NCBI GenBank assembly: GCA_934167785.1
Contig: CAKPLX010000003.1
Location: forward strand, 1-48,702
Length of the DNA: 48,702 nucleotides
Direction: 5' to 3'
Origin: an uncultured Bacilli bacterium
Lineage (GTDB): Bacteria > Bacillota_I > Bacilli_A > RF39 > UBA660
Notes under the pieces: generated by a model
Seen by the model: only the letters and a program-made list of their open reading frames with translations
Databases searched by the model: none
What the model was told of the DNA's origin: nothing
Shown here: positions 34,968 through 42,861 of the stretch, piece after piece
Position numbering within the stretch: position 1 is the first letter of the stretch
Layout: the number at the start of each line of letters is the position of its first letter
Position numbers and translations under genes: made by a program

Positions 34968-35478
34968 AATACCGCCCCTTTTTTAAAATATTACGATTTG
35001 CTAAAGAAAAGAAAACAAATCCTTCCATAGCACGAAAAATTTTTGTAAAGATAAAATCTTCATCAGTAATAGGATCAACTAAACAAGTAACAATTCCAAC
35101 TCGATTTCCTCCACAAACATCAGTAAACAATTGATCACCAATAATACATACTTCATCTTTGGAAAATTTATATTTCATCATTACTCTCTTAAAATGATAA
35201 GTAAAAGGTTTCATAGAAGAATGATGACAAATTACACCCAATTCTTGAAAAGGAACTAACCTTTTCTTCGGTGCATTAGAAAAAATTATTACTATAAATC
35301 CAAGTTTTTCCAACTTTTTAAATAACTTCTTTAATTCCATCGTAGGCATTTTTTCATGATATCCTACACAAGTATTATCTAAATCAAACAAAAGTAAACG
35401 AATCCCTCTTTTTTTTAAAGCTTTATAATCTATTTCATAAATACTTTTTTGATACATTTTTGGTACAAATTTTTTCAT
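34960..35478 (-). CDS. yqeG: YqeG-type HAD-family phosphatase
   Basis: The protein has 172 residues. The HAD motif I is LLLFDLDNTCVGYHE, with both catalytic Asp; motif II is IIFSNAPKKR and motif III/IV GDQLFTDVCGGNR. In the YqeG family it is cytosolic and co-transcribed with YqeH, with substrate unknown (the PGP group includes phosphatidylglycerophosphatases of plants and yeast). ATG at 35478 is chosen because AGGGGG lies five bases upstream; the frame can be extended by 23 codons but without a site. It is the first gene of a seven-gene operon. Confidence 0.9.
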   Translation of the reverse strand: MKKFVPKMYQKSIYEIDYKALKKRGIRLLLFDLDNTCVGYHEKMPTMELKKLFKKLEKLGFIVIIFSNAPKKRLVPFQELGVICHHSSMKPFTYHFKRVMMKYKFSKDEVCIIGDQLFTDVCGGNRVGIVTCLVDPITDEDFIFTKIFRAMEGFVFFSLANRNILKKGRYYE

Positions 35479-35515
35479 TTTATCCCCCTCTTTCTCTTTG
35501 ACATACATATCATAG

Positions 35516-35544
35516 ATTTTATCATTTTCTAATATCAAAGTCAA
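35516..35544 (-). promoter_or_regulatory. sigma-A promoter of the yqeG-to-xerC operon
   Basis: Minus strand TTGACT (35539-35544), 17 bases, TAAAAT (35516-35521). It would drive yqeG, yqeH, mrnC, rlmB, sigH, uvrA and xerC. No internal promoter of equal quality was seen, although the 35 bases before uvrA were checked only by eye. Confidence 0.7.
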
Positions 35545-35581
35545 CACACAAAGAACATTTGTTCGCTATCTTTATAGTAAA

Positions 35582-35605
35582 CAAAAAAAAGACATAGCAT
35601 GTCTT
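35582..35605 (-). terminator. terminator of the yvlD-lgt-trxB-DUF308 operon
   Basis: Minus strand AAGACAT, GCT, ATGTCTT, then at least six T: a 7-bp stem with a three-base loop. It lies 50 bases past the DUF308 gene and 40 bases upstream of the yqeG promoter. Confidence 0.75.
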
Positions 35606-35654
35606 ACTAAATCATATTCATTCATAAAATTCCTATTCAACTATTTAAAGAATT

Positions 35655-36188
35655 TCACTTCTTTTCTCTACCAAAACGAAAGCATTCCATAAAATATAAT
35701 AATGCAACCAAAATTAAATAAACTCCTGTAACTTTCAAATACGTTAAAATTACACTCCCCGGATTAAAAATTAATAGTAATCCAACAATAACTGCTAAAA
35801 AACCTAAAATTAAATATTTTCCTCTTTTAACGAAAACAAATTCCTTCAAAGAAACATACCTTACCCACATCTCTACAGCCATCACAAATAAATACAAACT
35901 AAATAAAATTGGTAAAATATTAATCATAAAGCCATAATATACATACAAAATTAAACTCACCCATATAAACACCACCCCAATTAACAAAGCAGTATAATTA
36001 TTCTTCTGATACTCTTTTTCAAGAAAAAAAGAAAGAATCTGAATAACCCCAATAATTGCACAAATACAAACTAATATATAATTAAAAGTTTTTAACAATT
36101 CATCCGTAGCAGCGATAAATACAACACCAAGAACAAAATACAAAATTCCCATCAATATTGTACTTAAATTAAATCCTTTTTGAAACAT
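35655..36188 (-). CDS. DUF308 / HdeD-like membrane protein
   Basis: This is a 177-residue protein with six hydrophobic segments arranged as three pairs, the short-repeat pattern of DUF308/HdeD proteins (FNYILVCICAIIGVIQILSF; LIFNPGSVILTYLKVTGVYL). Function unknown; in enterobacteria relatives act in acid resistance. ATG at 36188 is chosen since AAGGATG lies ten bases upstream, at the trxB stop. A start seven codons earlier would overlap trxB by 16 bases. Last gene of the operon. Confidence 0.75.
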   Translation of the reverse strand: MFQKGFNLSTILMGILYFVLGVVFIAATDELLKTFNYILVCICAIIGVIQILSFFLEKEYQKNNYTALLIGVVFIWVSLILYVYYGFMINILPILFSLYLFVMAVEMWVRYVSLKEFVFVKRGKYLILGFLAVIVGLLLIFNPGSVILTYLKVTGVYLILVALLYFMECFRFGREKK

Positions 36189-36193
36189 AAACT

Positions 36194-37081
36194 TCACATC
36201 CTTATACATTTTTTAATAATATCACTAGCAACCATTACCCCATCAGAACTTGCAGTAATAAGTTGATAAATTTCTTTAAACACAACATCCCCACAAGCAT
36301 AAACATGATCCATACTACTTCTTCCATGACAATCAACAACAATATAGCCATTCTTTTTTTCCCCGAAAAACAATTCACTATTAGGGATAAATCCAATAGC
36401 TAAAAAGACACAATCAACCGATACCTTTTTACCACTCTTTAATAAAACACCATTCACTTTTTTAGAATCATATAAATATTTCTCAATCTCCTCATCAGGT
36501 AAAAAAATAACATTATCCTTTAAAGAAAGCCTATCCTTTAAAATATTATCTGCCCTTAAAGTATTTTTTCGTACAACCAAATAAACATGTTGACAAAGAT
36601 TAGCCAAATAAAGCACTTCACTAACAGCACTATTTCCACCACCAACAACCATAACATCACGTCCACGATATAAAGCCCCATCACAAGTAGCACATAAACT
36701 AATCCCTCTACCCAACAACTCCTCTTCATGATCAAGATGAAGTAAACGTTCTCTTCTTCCAGTTGCAAAAACCAAATAATCAAAAGAATAAGTATTCAAA
36801 TTCGTCACTAATAACTTCTTATCATAATCAATTTTTTGAACTTCTTCACTAACATAATCAACCCCAATATTACTAATCTGTGAATATAAATTCATCGCCA
36901 AATCCGTCCCATTCACTTCTTCATATCCAGGATAATTTTCTATTGTACTAATTTTATTTAACTGACCACCAGGAGCACTATTTTCAATCATCAAAGTAGA
37001 AATACCTGCCCTTTTCAAATAAAGAGCACAAGACATTCCACTAATCCCTGCCCCTATAATAATTACTTTATATTCTACCAT
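36194..37081 (-). CDS. trxB: thioredoxin-disulphide reductase-like flavoprotein
   Basis: This NADPH- and FAD-dependent reductase has 295 residues, slightly shorter than typical TrxB (about 310). FAD site: IIIGAGISGMSCALYLKRAG at the N-terminus. Active disulphide: LCATCDGALYRG (Cys-Ala-Thr-Cys). NADPH site: VMVVGGGNSAVSEVLYL. The ACGDV motif is present (VYACGDVVFKEIY). It could reduce thioredoxin or, as a TrxB-like protein, a ferredoxin or another substrate. It overlaps lgt by 14 bases and has GGAGG five bases before the ATG. The lgt-trxB coupling is common in Bacillota. Confidence 0.88.
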   Translation of the reverse strand: MVEYKVIIIGAGISGMSCALYLKRAGISTLMIENSAPGGQLNKISTIENYPGYEEVNGTDLAMNLYSQISNIGVDYVSEEVQKIDYDKKLLVTNLNTYSFDYLVFATGRRERLLHLDHEEELLGRGISLCATCDGALYRGRDVMVVGGGNSAVSEVLYLANLCQHVYLVVRKNTLRADNILKDRLSLKDNVIFLPDEEIEKYLYDSKKVNGVLLKSGKKVSVDCVFLAIGFIPNSELFFGEKKNGYIVVDCHGRSSMDHVYACGDVVFKEIYQLITASSDGVMVASDIIKKCIRM

Positions 37082-37874
37082 CTTTACCTCCTATCACTTC
37101 TTTTTTACCACGTCCCTTATTCCTTAAAAGAATTAACCAAGCAGTCCCAATGACTACCATAACAACAGAAACAATCTGACTAATTCTAAAAGAATAAAAA
37201 TACAAAGAATCACTTCTTAAACCTTCAATAAAAAATCTTCCTATACCATACCATACCAAATAAAAGGATACTTGTTGTCCAACTTTATTACTATATTTTT
37301 TCCGGATTTGAAACAATATCAATACCCCAATTAAACACCAAATAGACTCATACAAAAAAGTTGGTTGTCGATAAAAACCATCAATATACATCCCCTCAAT
37401 AATAAAATGAGGTAAATGCATTCCTTTTAATGCCTCCAAAGTTGTCTTTCCACCGTAAGCTTCTTGATTAAAAAAATTTCCCCATCGACCAATAGCCTGT
37501 CCAAGCAGTAAGGATAAAGAATAAATATCCAAAACTCGAATGAAATTTAAACTCTTCTTTTTACAATAATAAAAAATATAAAGAATACCAGCAATTACTC
37601 CACCATAAATAGCAAGTCCACCCTTCCAGATCATAAAAATAGAAAGTAAATCATCACGATATTCAGAAAAATTAAAAACAACATAATAAATTCTAGCCCC
37701 AATAATTGCCCAAATCACCAAATATAAAACCATATCCATAATTTCACTAGTCTTATACTCTATTCTTTTACTATAACTAACCACAATCTGGTAACCAACA
37801 AGAACAGCAACCAAAATCAAAAAAGAATACCAATAAATAGTAAGAGGACCAATCTGCACCAAAACTCTACTCAT
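37068..37874 (-). CDS. lgt: prolipoprotein diacylglyceryl transferase
   Basis: Lgt (268 residues, about seven membrane helices) attaches diacylglycerol to the lipobox Cys of exported proteins. Conserved motifs: an N-terminal periplasmic loop with GPLTIYWYSFLI; GRWGNFFNQEAYG (the essential lipid-binding Arg/Asn region); and YGIGRFFIEGLRSDSLY. The window has at least two substrates, GerKC and the lipoprotein at 18426. The start overlaps the preceding gene (ATGA). Confidence 0.95.
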   Translation of the reverse strand: MSRVLVQIGPLTIYWYSFLILVAVLVGYQIVVSYSKRIEYKTSEIMDMVLYLVIWAIIGARIYYVVFNFSEYRDDLLSIFMIWKGGLAIYGGVIAGILYIFYYCKKKSLNFIRVLDIYSLSLLLGQAIGRWGNFFNQEAYGGKTTLEALKGMHLPHFIIEGMYIDGFYRQPTFLYESIWCLIGVLILFQIRKKYSNKVGQQVSFYLVWYGIGRFFIEGLRSDSLYFYSFRISQIVSVVMVVIGTAWLILLRNKGRGKKEVIGGKDGRI

Positions 37875-38332
37875 TTACTCTCTCTTCCTTTATAAATAAT
37901 AGGCTTAATAATCATACCTTCCATAAACATGTTCAAAATAGATATAATAATTGCAATCAAAAATGGCAAAACAAACCCATGAATTTGAAAATTACTACCA
38001 AGAAGAAAACTAGCCAAATATAAAATACAAACATTAATAATTGGATAAAATAACCCCATTGTAAGTGCCGTAATTGGCAAAGTAACATAAACCAAAATAG
38101 GTTTTATTGTCTGATTCAAAATATAAATAATAATTGATGCTAAAAAAGCATAAATTCCAAAATAATCAGAATTAATATAAAAATATTTTTGAAACAAAAC
38201 CGAAACTGTAATCAACACTAATGTATAACCAAACATATAAAGCAACCACTCAAAAAATTTATTACTAACCAATTGATGAAAAGGACTTCTCTTTGGATTA
38301 TTAGAATCCTCTATAATTATTCTCTTTCTCAT
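37871..38332 (-). CDS. YvlD-like phage-holin-family membrane protein
   Basis: This is a 153-residue protein with four membrane helices after a basic 18-residue head. Motifs like NQTIKPILVYVTLPITALTM and the ending MFMEGMIIKPIIYKG fit the phage-holin 4-2/YvlD family, which despite the name is mostly a chromosomal membrane protein of envelope stress. First gene of the operon with lgt and trxB. The ribosome site GGGAGGA is five bases before the ATG. An extended -10 box TGGTATACT lies about 40 bases upstream. Confidence 0.8.
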   Translation of the reverse strand: MRKRIIIEDSNNPKRSPFHQLVSNKFFEWLLYMFGYTLVLITVSVLFQKYFYINSDYFGIYAFLASIIIYILNQTIKPILVYVTLPITALTMGLFYPIINVCILYLASFLLGSNFQIHGFVLPFLIAIIISILNMFMEGMIIKPIIYKGRESK

Positions 38333-38387
38333 AATTCCTCCCTTTACTTATACTAAGTATACCATGAATTAAAAAAAAATAAAATAC

Positions 38388-38405
38388 TTAGAAAGCACTT
38401 TCTAA
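38388..38405 (-). terminator. terminator of the glycosyltransferase operon
   Basis: Minus strand TTAGAAAG, TG, CTTTCTAA, then GTATTTTATTTTTTTTT. An 8-bp stem (two inner pairs must open for the loop) sits 16 bases past the last glycosyltransferase. The U-tract lies within the promoter region of the yvlD-lgt operon. Confidence 0.6.
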
Positions 38406-38420
38406 AAGACCAAGAACCAA

Positions 38421-39767
38421 CTAAGTACTTTTATTATCATAAACAAAGAAGTAATCATTTCCTCCTATTTTATGAAAATTATTTAAAACATAATCATAAA
38501 TTTTTTCATTAAATTGACTATACTTTTCAAACTTCTGTTCCTCAACAAAAAAGACACAAGTTTTATCCCTACAAATCTGATCAATCTCCTTAATAATTTT
38601 TATATCCCCATGATATCCCAAATTACCATTCGATAATAAATCATACCTCCCAATAAGCATATCATTATAAAGTTTTATTGTATAACTACTAACACCAATA
38701 ATAAAAAAGTTATCATATTGATAAACATAATCTTTTATCACCTTTGACTCTTTCTCTATTCCATACCATCCACCATTATTATTTCGCAAATACCAAAATT
38801 TTTCTTTATTCAAATCAATATTATAATCTAGCATAAAAATTGTCTTAAAAACAAAAAAAAGAAAAATTAGCCAAACAACACTCATTAAAAGGAAGCGATA
38901 ATAAAGTCGTAATTTCATTATATCAAAATTCTCTACAATACAATAAACAACAGGAAGCAAACATACCACAAAATGTCCAGCATCAAATATAGGATAAGAA
39001 TTAATCTGAAACATCAAAATAAATAAATATTTTTTATTTCTAAATTTTTCCTTAAAAAGTCGAATCACCAAATAAAAACATAACAAAACTTCTAATAGAA
39101 AGAAAATACTAAATTCGCGATTACTTTCTCCAAAATCTACCATTCCTAAAAAACAATAATTAATAAACCCCAAAAAAGCTCCCTGAGAAAAAAGATAAAC
39201 ACTAACAATAACAAAAGGAATAAAATAAATAAACAAACTTCTAAATTTTCGTTTACTATAAAATAAAACAGGAATTAACATCAAAATACCAACACTTTGT
39301 TTTGATATTAAAATAAGCCCCGCAAGAAAAGAAACGAAATCACAATACTCCCCATCATTTTTATCTAACAAATAAATAATAATAAATAATAAGAACATAC
39401 AAAAATAATTATAGGAAGGAAAATAATAAATAATCATAATTGGAAAGAACAATAATAACTTATACCATCCCAATCGCTTATATAAAATAATAGCTAAAAA
39501 ACCAATTAATATACAATCAAACAAATTAATACTAATTAAATAATTTCCAAAAACATGAATAAAAAAACTGCTAAGAAAAAAATAAAACGGTGTAACCATA
39601 ACATTAAAATCACGATAAATTACCAATCCCTTCACAATATTATAACTAAACCCATAACACCAAATTTCATCTCCATTTAAAGGTAAAACAAAAATTTTAT
39701 AAAGAAAACTAATGATAAACGCAATCACAAAAATAAAAACAATCTTCCTAAACTCTCGACTACTCAT
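38421..39767 (-). CDS. GT39-like membrane glycosyltransferase
   Basis: This is a 448-residue membrane protein with 9-11 helices. After helix one, NGDEIWCYGFSYNIVKG holds the acidic pair (Asp33-Glu34) that is the catalytic base region in GT-C enzymes of the PMT/ArnT type, followed by YRDFN. The C-terminal ~110 residues form an outside domain (SNGNLGYHGDIKIIKEIDQI; CVFFVEEQKFEKY). It would transfer a sugar from a polyprenyl-phosphate carrier to a cell-surface acceptor (family knowledge). It is clearly a paralogue of the next gene. ATG at 39767 has AAGGA eight bases upstream, inside the neighbour's end. Confidence 0.75.
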   Translation of the reverse strand: MSSREFRKIVFIFVIAFIISFLYKIFVLPLNGDEIWCYGFSYNIVKGLVIYRDFNVMVTPFYFFLSSFFIHVFGNYLISINLFDCILIGFLAIILYKRLGWYKLLLFFPIMIIYYFPSYNYFCMFLLFIIIYLLDKNDGEYCDFVSFLAGLILISKQSVGILMLIPVLFYSKRKFRSLFIYFIPFVIVSVYLFSQGAFLGFINYCFLGMVDFGESNREFSIFFLLEVLLCFYLVIRLFKEKFRNKKYLFILMFQINSYPIFDAGHFVVCLLPVVYCIVENFDIMKLRLYYRFLLMSVVWLIFLFFVFKTIFMLDYNIDLNKEKFWYLRNNNGGWYGIEKESKVIKDYVYQYDNFFIIGVSSYTIKLYNDMLIGRYDLLSNGNLGYHGDIKIIKEIDQICRDKTCVFFVEEQKFEKYSQFNEKIYDYVLNNFHKIGGNDYFFVYDNKST

Positions 39768-41127
39768 ACTCATCATCCTTAACTAACATATCCAAATTAT
39801 CATAAATCCAAAAACTATCATTACCAGCAATCTTTGAATAAGTATCTAAAACATAAGAATAAATTTTTTTACTAAATTGTCCATCTTTTTCTGAAGACAT
39901 ATCCTCAACAAAAAATACACAAGTCTTCTTTTTACAAATATCCCCTATTTCCCTAACAATTCTTTCACTCCCATGATAACCCATATTACCATTTAACAAC
40001 AAATCATATTGACCAATAGGAATATTATTATAAAGTTTAATTGCATAACTATTTCTTGTCATAAAAAAGGAATAATCATACTCTCCATAATATTTCTTTA
40101 CTACCCCAGATTCCTTTTTCAAAACATTATTCACATCTCCCTTATTTCTCAAATATAAATAGTTACTTTTATCAAAGCTAACAACATAATCATAACATAG
40201 AAAAGATTTAATAACATAAATAGCAGGAAAAGCTAAAAACAAAACCATTACTAACCCCCGATAATATAACCGCAAATTTTCAAAACGAATATCTCTCAAA
40301 ATACAATACATAACAGGAATAAAGGGAATAATAAAATGTGAAATATCAAAAATAGGATAAGCATTAACTTGAAACATCAAAATAAATAAGTATTTTCTAT
40401 CCATAAACTTACACTTAAATAATTTAACAAGCAAATAAATACAACAAAATACCTCTAAAACAAAGTAAACTGTTAAAAGTTTATTTTTTTCATTAAAATC
40501 GATCATTCCTAAAAAGGCATAATTAATAAAGTCAAAAAATGCACCATGAAAAGAAAGATAAACACTAACACACAAAAAAGGAATAAAATAAATAATCAAA
40601 CTTCGAATTTTTTTCTTATGATAAAACAAAATAGGAACCAACATAAGAATACCAATACTTTGTTTTGATATTAAAATAAGCCCTGCAAGAAAAGAAATAA
40701 TATCATCATTAACCTCTCTTTTATTATCTAACAAATAAATAATAATAAACAATAAAAACATACAAAAATAACTATAAGTTGTAAAATAATTAAAAATAAT
40801 AACAGTATATAACAAAATACTTCTATATAACCCAATACTTTTATAAAGCAAAATCATTAAAAAAGAAATTAAAATACAATCAAATAAATGAACACTAACC
40901 AAATAATTTCCAAATATTTTAATAAAAAAACTACTAATGAAAAAATAAAGTGGCGTTTGCAAACAATTAAAATCACGATAAATAATCATTCCCTTTGAAA
41001 TATTATAACTAAACCCATAATTCCAAATTTCATCTCCAGTAATAGGAATCCAAAAAACTTTATACAAAAAACTAACAATAAAAACACTCAAAAAGAGAAT
41101 GAGATAAACTTTAAATTTTTTATTCAT
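39760..41127 (-). CDS. GT39-like membrane glycosyltransferase, paralogue of the next gene
   Basis: The protein has 455 residues with the same layout as its downstream neighbour. Shared landmarks include GDEIWNYGFSYNISKG (Asp32-Glu33), YRDFN, the block FLAGLILISKQSIGILMLVP and the C-terminal NGNMGYHGSERIVREIGDIC. The two are a tandem duplication that has diverged; both keep the acidic pair, so both may be active, perhaps on different acceptors. AGGAGA lies nine bases before the ATG and 12 bases separate it from the GtrA-GT2 gene, which could supply the lipid-linked sugar. Confidence 0.75.
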   Translation of the reverse strand: MNKKFKVYLILFLSVFIVSFLYKVFWIPITGDEIWNYGFSYNISKGMIIYRDFNCLQTPLYFFISSFFIKIFGNYLVSVHLFDCILISFLMILLYKSIGLYRSILLYTVIIFNYFTTYSYFCMFLLFIIIYLLDNKREVNDDIISFLAGLILISKQSIGILMLVPILFYHKKKIRSLIIYFIPFLCVSVYLSFHGAFFDFINYAFLGMIDFNEKNKLLTVYFVLEVFCCIYLLVKLFKCKFMDRKYLFILMFQVNAYPIFDISHFIIPFIPVMYCILRDIRFENLRLYYRGLVMVLFLAFPAIYVIKSFLCYDYVVSFDKSNYLYLRNKGDVNNVLKKESGVVKKYYGEYDYSFFMTRNSYAIKLYNNIPIGQYDLLLNGNMGYHGSERIVREIGDICKKKTCVFFVEDMSSEKDGQFSKKIYSYVLDTYSKIAGNDSFWIYDNLDMLVKDDEYE

Positions 41128-41139
41128 AATTACTTTCTC

Positions 41140-42279
41140 CTAATCTTTAACATTTCTCACATCATCATAAACACTATTCGCTTTAACATAAAACATCATA
41201 ATTATTTTTACAATAAAACTAGGCCAAATTTTAGAAAACATAATAATATCTTCCTTTTTTCGCAAATCACTATTAATAAATTTTACCGTTGTTGCATGAT
41301 TATGAATTCTATAAAAAATTAAATTTTTACTAATATAGCCAATTCTTCCCTTTTGCTTAGCAAATTTTAAAAAAGTATCCCAATCTAACGAAAACTTAAG
41401 TTCAGAAGTAAAAATATCTTTTTTACCAAGTAATAACTTATTATAAGTAACCGATGGACAATTAATACTACTCCCAAAAGCTAAAGAGAAAATTTTAAAA
41501 AATTTCAAATTATTAAGAAAAGAAAAACGTAAAGGTAGTTTCAAAATTTTTTTAACTTTCCCATTTAAATCTTCCATAATCATTCCATTCTTCAAAATAC
41601 AATAATCCGTACAAACAAATAAAACATTATCAAAATTTTTATAAAATTTTAAAATTTCTTCCAAATAGTTTTTTTGATAAATATCATCTTGATGAACAAT
41701 AGTAACTAAATCAGTTTTTGCTTTTCTATACCCAAAATTCCAATCATCTTGAATGTCACTTTTTCCACGACGAACATATAATTTAATTTGATATTTATTT
41801 GCCAAAAGTCTAATAAATTGATTATCTGTTGAAGTCACAATAATAATATTTGAAGAAATAGTTTGATGATATAACGACAAAATACATTCCTCTAGGTAAC
41901 AACATTCTCCATAAGCACAAATAACAAAAGTATGAGAATAAGTTTTATTACAACTTTTAAAAGTCCAATATTTGCTAAATAAAAAATTATAAGGAACAGT
42001 AAAAAATAAAGTTAATAATGGCGCAATTCTATTAGAAATATGCAAAACATCAACCCACAAATAAATACAAATCATATTAATAAAAAAAGAAGACAAATAA
42101 ACTGCATAATACCTCTTTTTACTCCCCTTATTACTTTTAAATACAAACCCTTTGTGAATACCATATGCCACAAAACAAGAAAAAATATAAGCAAAAAAAT
42201 TTGCCAAAAAATAATGAATATTAAAATGACGCAAAATATAATAAATAATTAATGAATTTAAAGAAATGAACCTCCCCAC
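41140..42279 (-). CDS. GtrA-GT2 fusion, 5' end truncated by IS200
   Basis: The frame has 379 residues in two domains. Residues ~7-112 are GtrA-like (four membrane helices; NSLIIYYILRHFNIHYFLAN, FLFSKYWTFKS). Residues ~115-340 are a family 2 glycosyltransferase with VTIVHQDDIYQKNYLEE (acidic metal site near 196-199) and SLDWDTFLKFAKQKG. Such proteins put a sugar on undecaprenyl phosphate and assist flipping. The first codons (GTG GGG AGG) lie inside the right end of the IS200 element. Homologous GtrA domains start with a further 10-15 residues before NSL, so the native start was lost. It may be a pseudogene, or use the GGGGAGG supplied by the IS as a ribosome site. Confidence 0.65.
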   Translation of the reverse strand: MGRFISLNSLIIYYILRHFNIHYFLANFFAYIFSCFVAYGIHKGFVFKSNKGSKKRYYAVYLSSFFINMICIYLWVDVLHISNRIAPLLTLFFTVPYNFLFSKYWTFKSCNKTYSHTFVICAYGECCYLEECILSLYHQTISSNIIIVTSTDNQFIRLLANKYQIKLYVRRGKSDIQDDWNFGYRKAKTDLVTIVHQDDIYQKNYLEEILKFYKNFDNVLFVCTDYCILKNGMIMEDLNGKVKKILKLPLRFSFLNNLKFFKIFSLAFGSSINCPSVTYNKLLLGKKDIFTSELKFSLDWDTFLKFAKQKGRIGYISKNLIFYRIHNHATTVKFINSDLRKKEDIIMFSKIWPSFIVKIIMMFYVKANSVYDDVRNVKD

Positions 42280-42857
42280 GGCAGAGCCACGGAGTATCTT
42301 GTATGCCCTTAGTCAAATAATTTCAATTGTCCTCTATGAATTTTGGTATACTCTTTTCCTTGATTTCTAACGTAATTTTTGATTTGCTGTTCATTCTCAT
42401 TCTTGCCAACCGTACTGACAAAATATCCTGCGCTCCATACATTACCACCCCACAATTTCTTTTTAACCTGAGGACATAGTCTATATATTTCTTTCGCAGT
42501 AATACTTTTTATTATTCTTACAATCATTGTGGGCGATAATGATGGAACAACCTGTATCAAAAAATGGACATGATCACCATCAGTACCAATTTCAACTATA
42601 TTTATTTCATAACGCTTGGATATTTCTTTACAAGTTTGAACCAAAACTCTATCAACAGAATCATCAAAAATTACTCTCCCATATTTTGCAGGGCACACAT
42701 AGTGATATAATAAGATTGATACATTGTGCCTTTTATGAATATATTCACTCATAGAAAATACACCTCTTTCTTTTTTATTTATTATATCACGATATATCAC
42801 GATGCAGAGCATCGATGAATTAAACCCGGTAAAAAATAGTCAACGACTGTTTTTTAC
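42268..42857 (-). mobile_element. IS200/IS605-family element (IS200 type)
   Basis: A single tnpA is flanked by subterminal hairpins. On the upstream side is CGATGC-AGA-GCATCG (42800-42814), plus a larger stem GTAAAAAA...TTTTTTAC (42829-42857) that could block incoming transcription, as known for IS200. On the downstream side lies an imperfect hairpin around 42272-42295 (CTCC...GGC-AGA-GCC...GGAG). No accessory tnpB is present. Exact ends cannot be fixed without an uninserted copy. It sits between a membrane protein gene and a GtrA-GT2 gene that lacks its start. Confidence 0.8.
42309..42752 (-). CDS. tnpA: IS200 Y1 transposase TnpA
   Basis: The protein has 147 residues and belongs to the HUH single-strand DNA transposases. 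The HUH pair is His61-Val-His63 (GTDGDHVHFLIQ). The catalytic Tyr is predicted at 127 in IKNYVRNQG, and LWGGNVWSAGYFVSTVG is the family hallmark. Length and motifs are complete, so the element may be active. ATG at 42752 is used because AAAGAGGTG lies nine bases upstream; a frame 20 codons longer has no site. Confidence 0.93.
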   Translation of the reverse strand: MSEYIHKRHNVSILLYHYVCPAKYGRVIFDDSVDRVLVQTCKEISKRYEINIVEIGTDGDHVHFLIQVVPSLSPTMIVRIIKSITAKEIYRLCPQVKKKLWGGNVWSAGYFVSTVGKNENEQQIKNYVRNQGKEYTKIHRGQLKLFD

Positions 42858-42861
42858 ATGA

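Noticed and set aside
42829..42857. Native start of the GtrA gene within the sequence upstream of IS200
   Set aside because: The frame reading YFLPGL looked GtrA-like but is preceded directly by a stop (ATG TAA), and the bases form a near-perfect stem better explained as part of the IS or a terminator.
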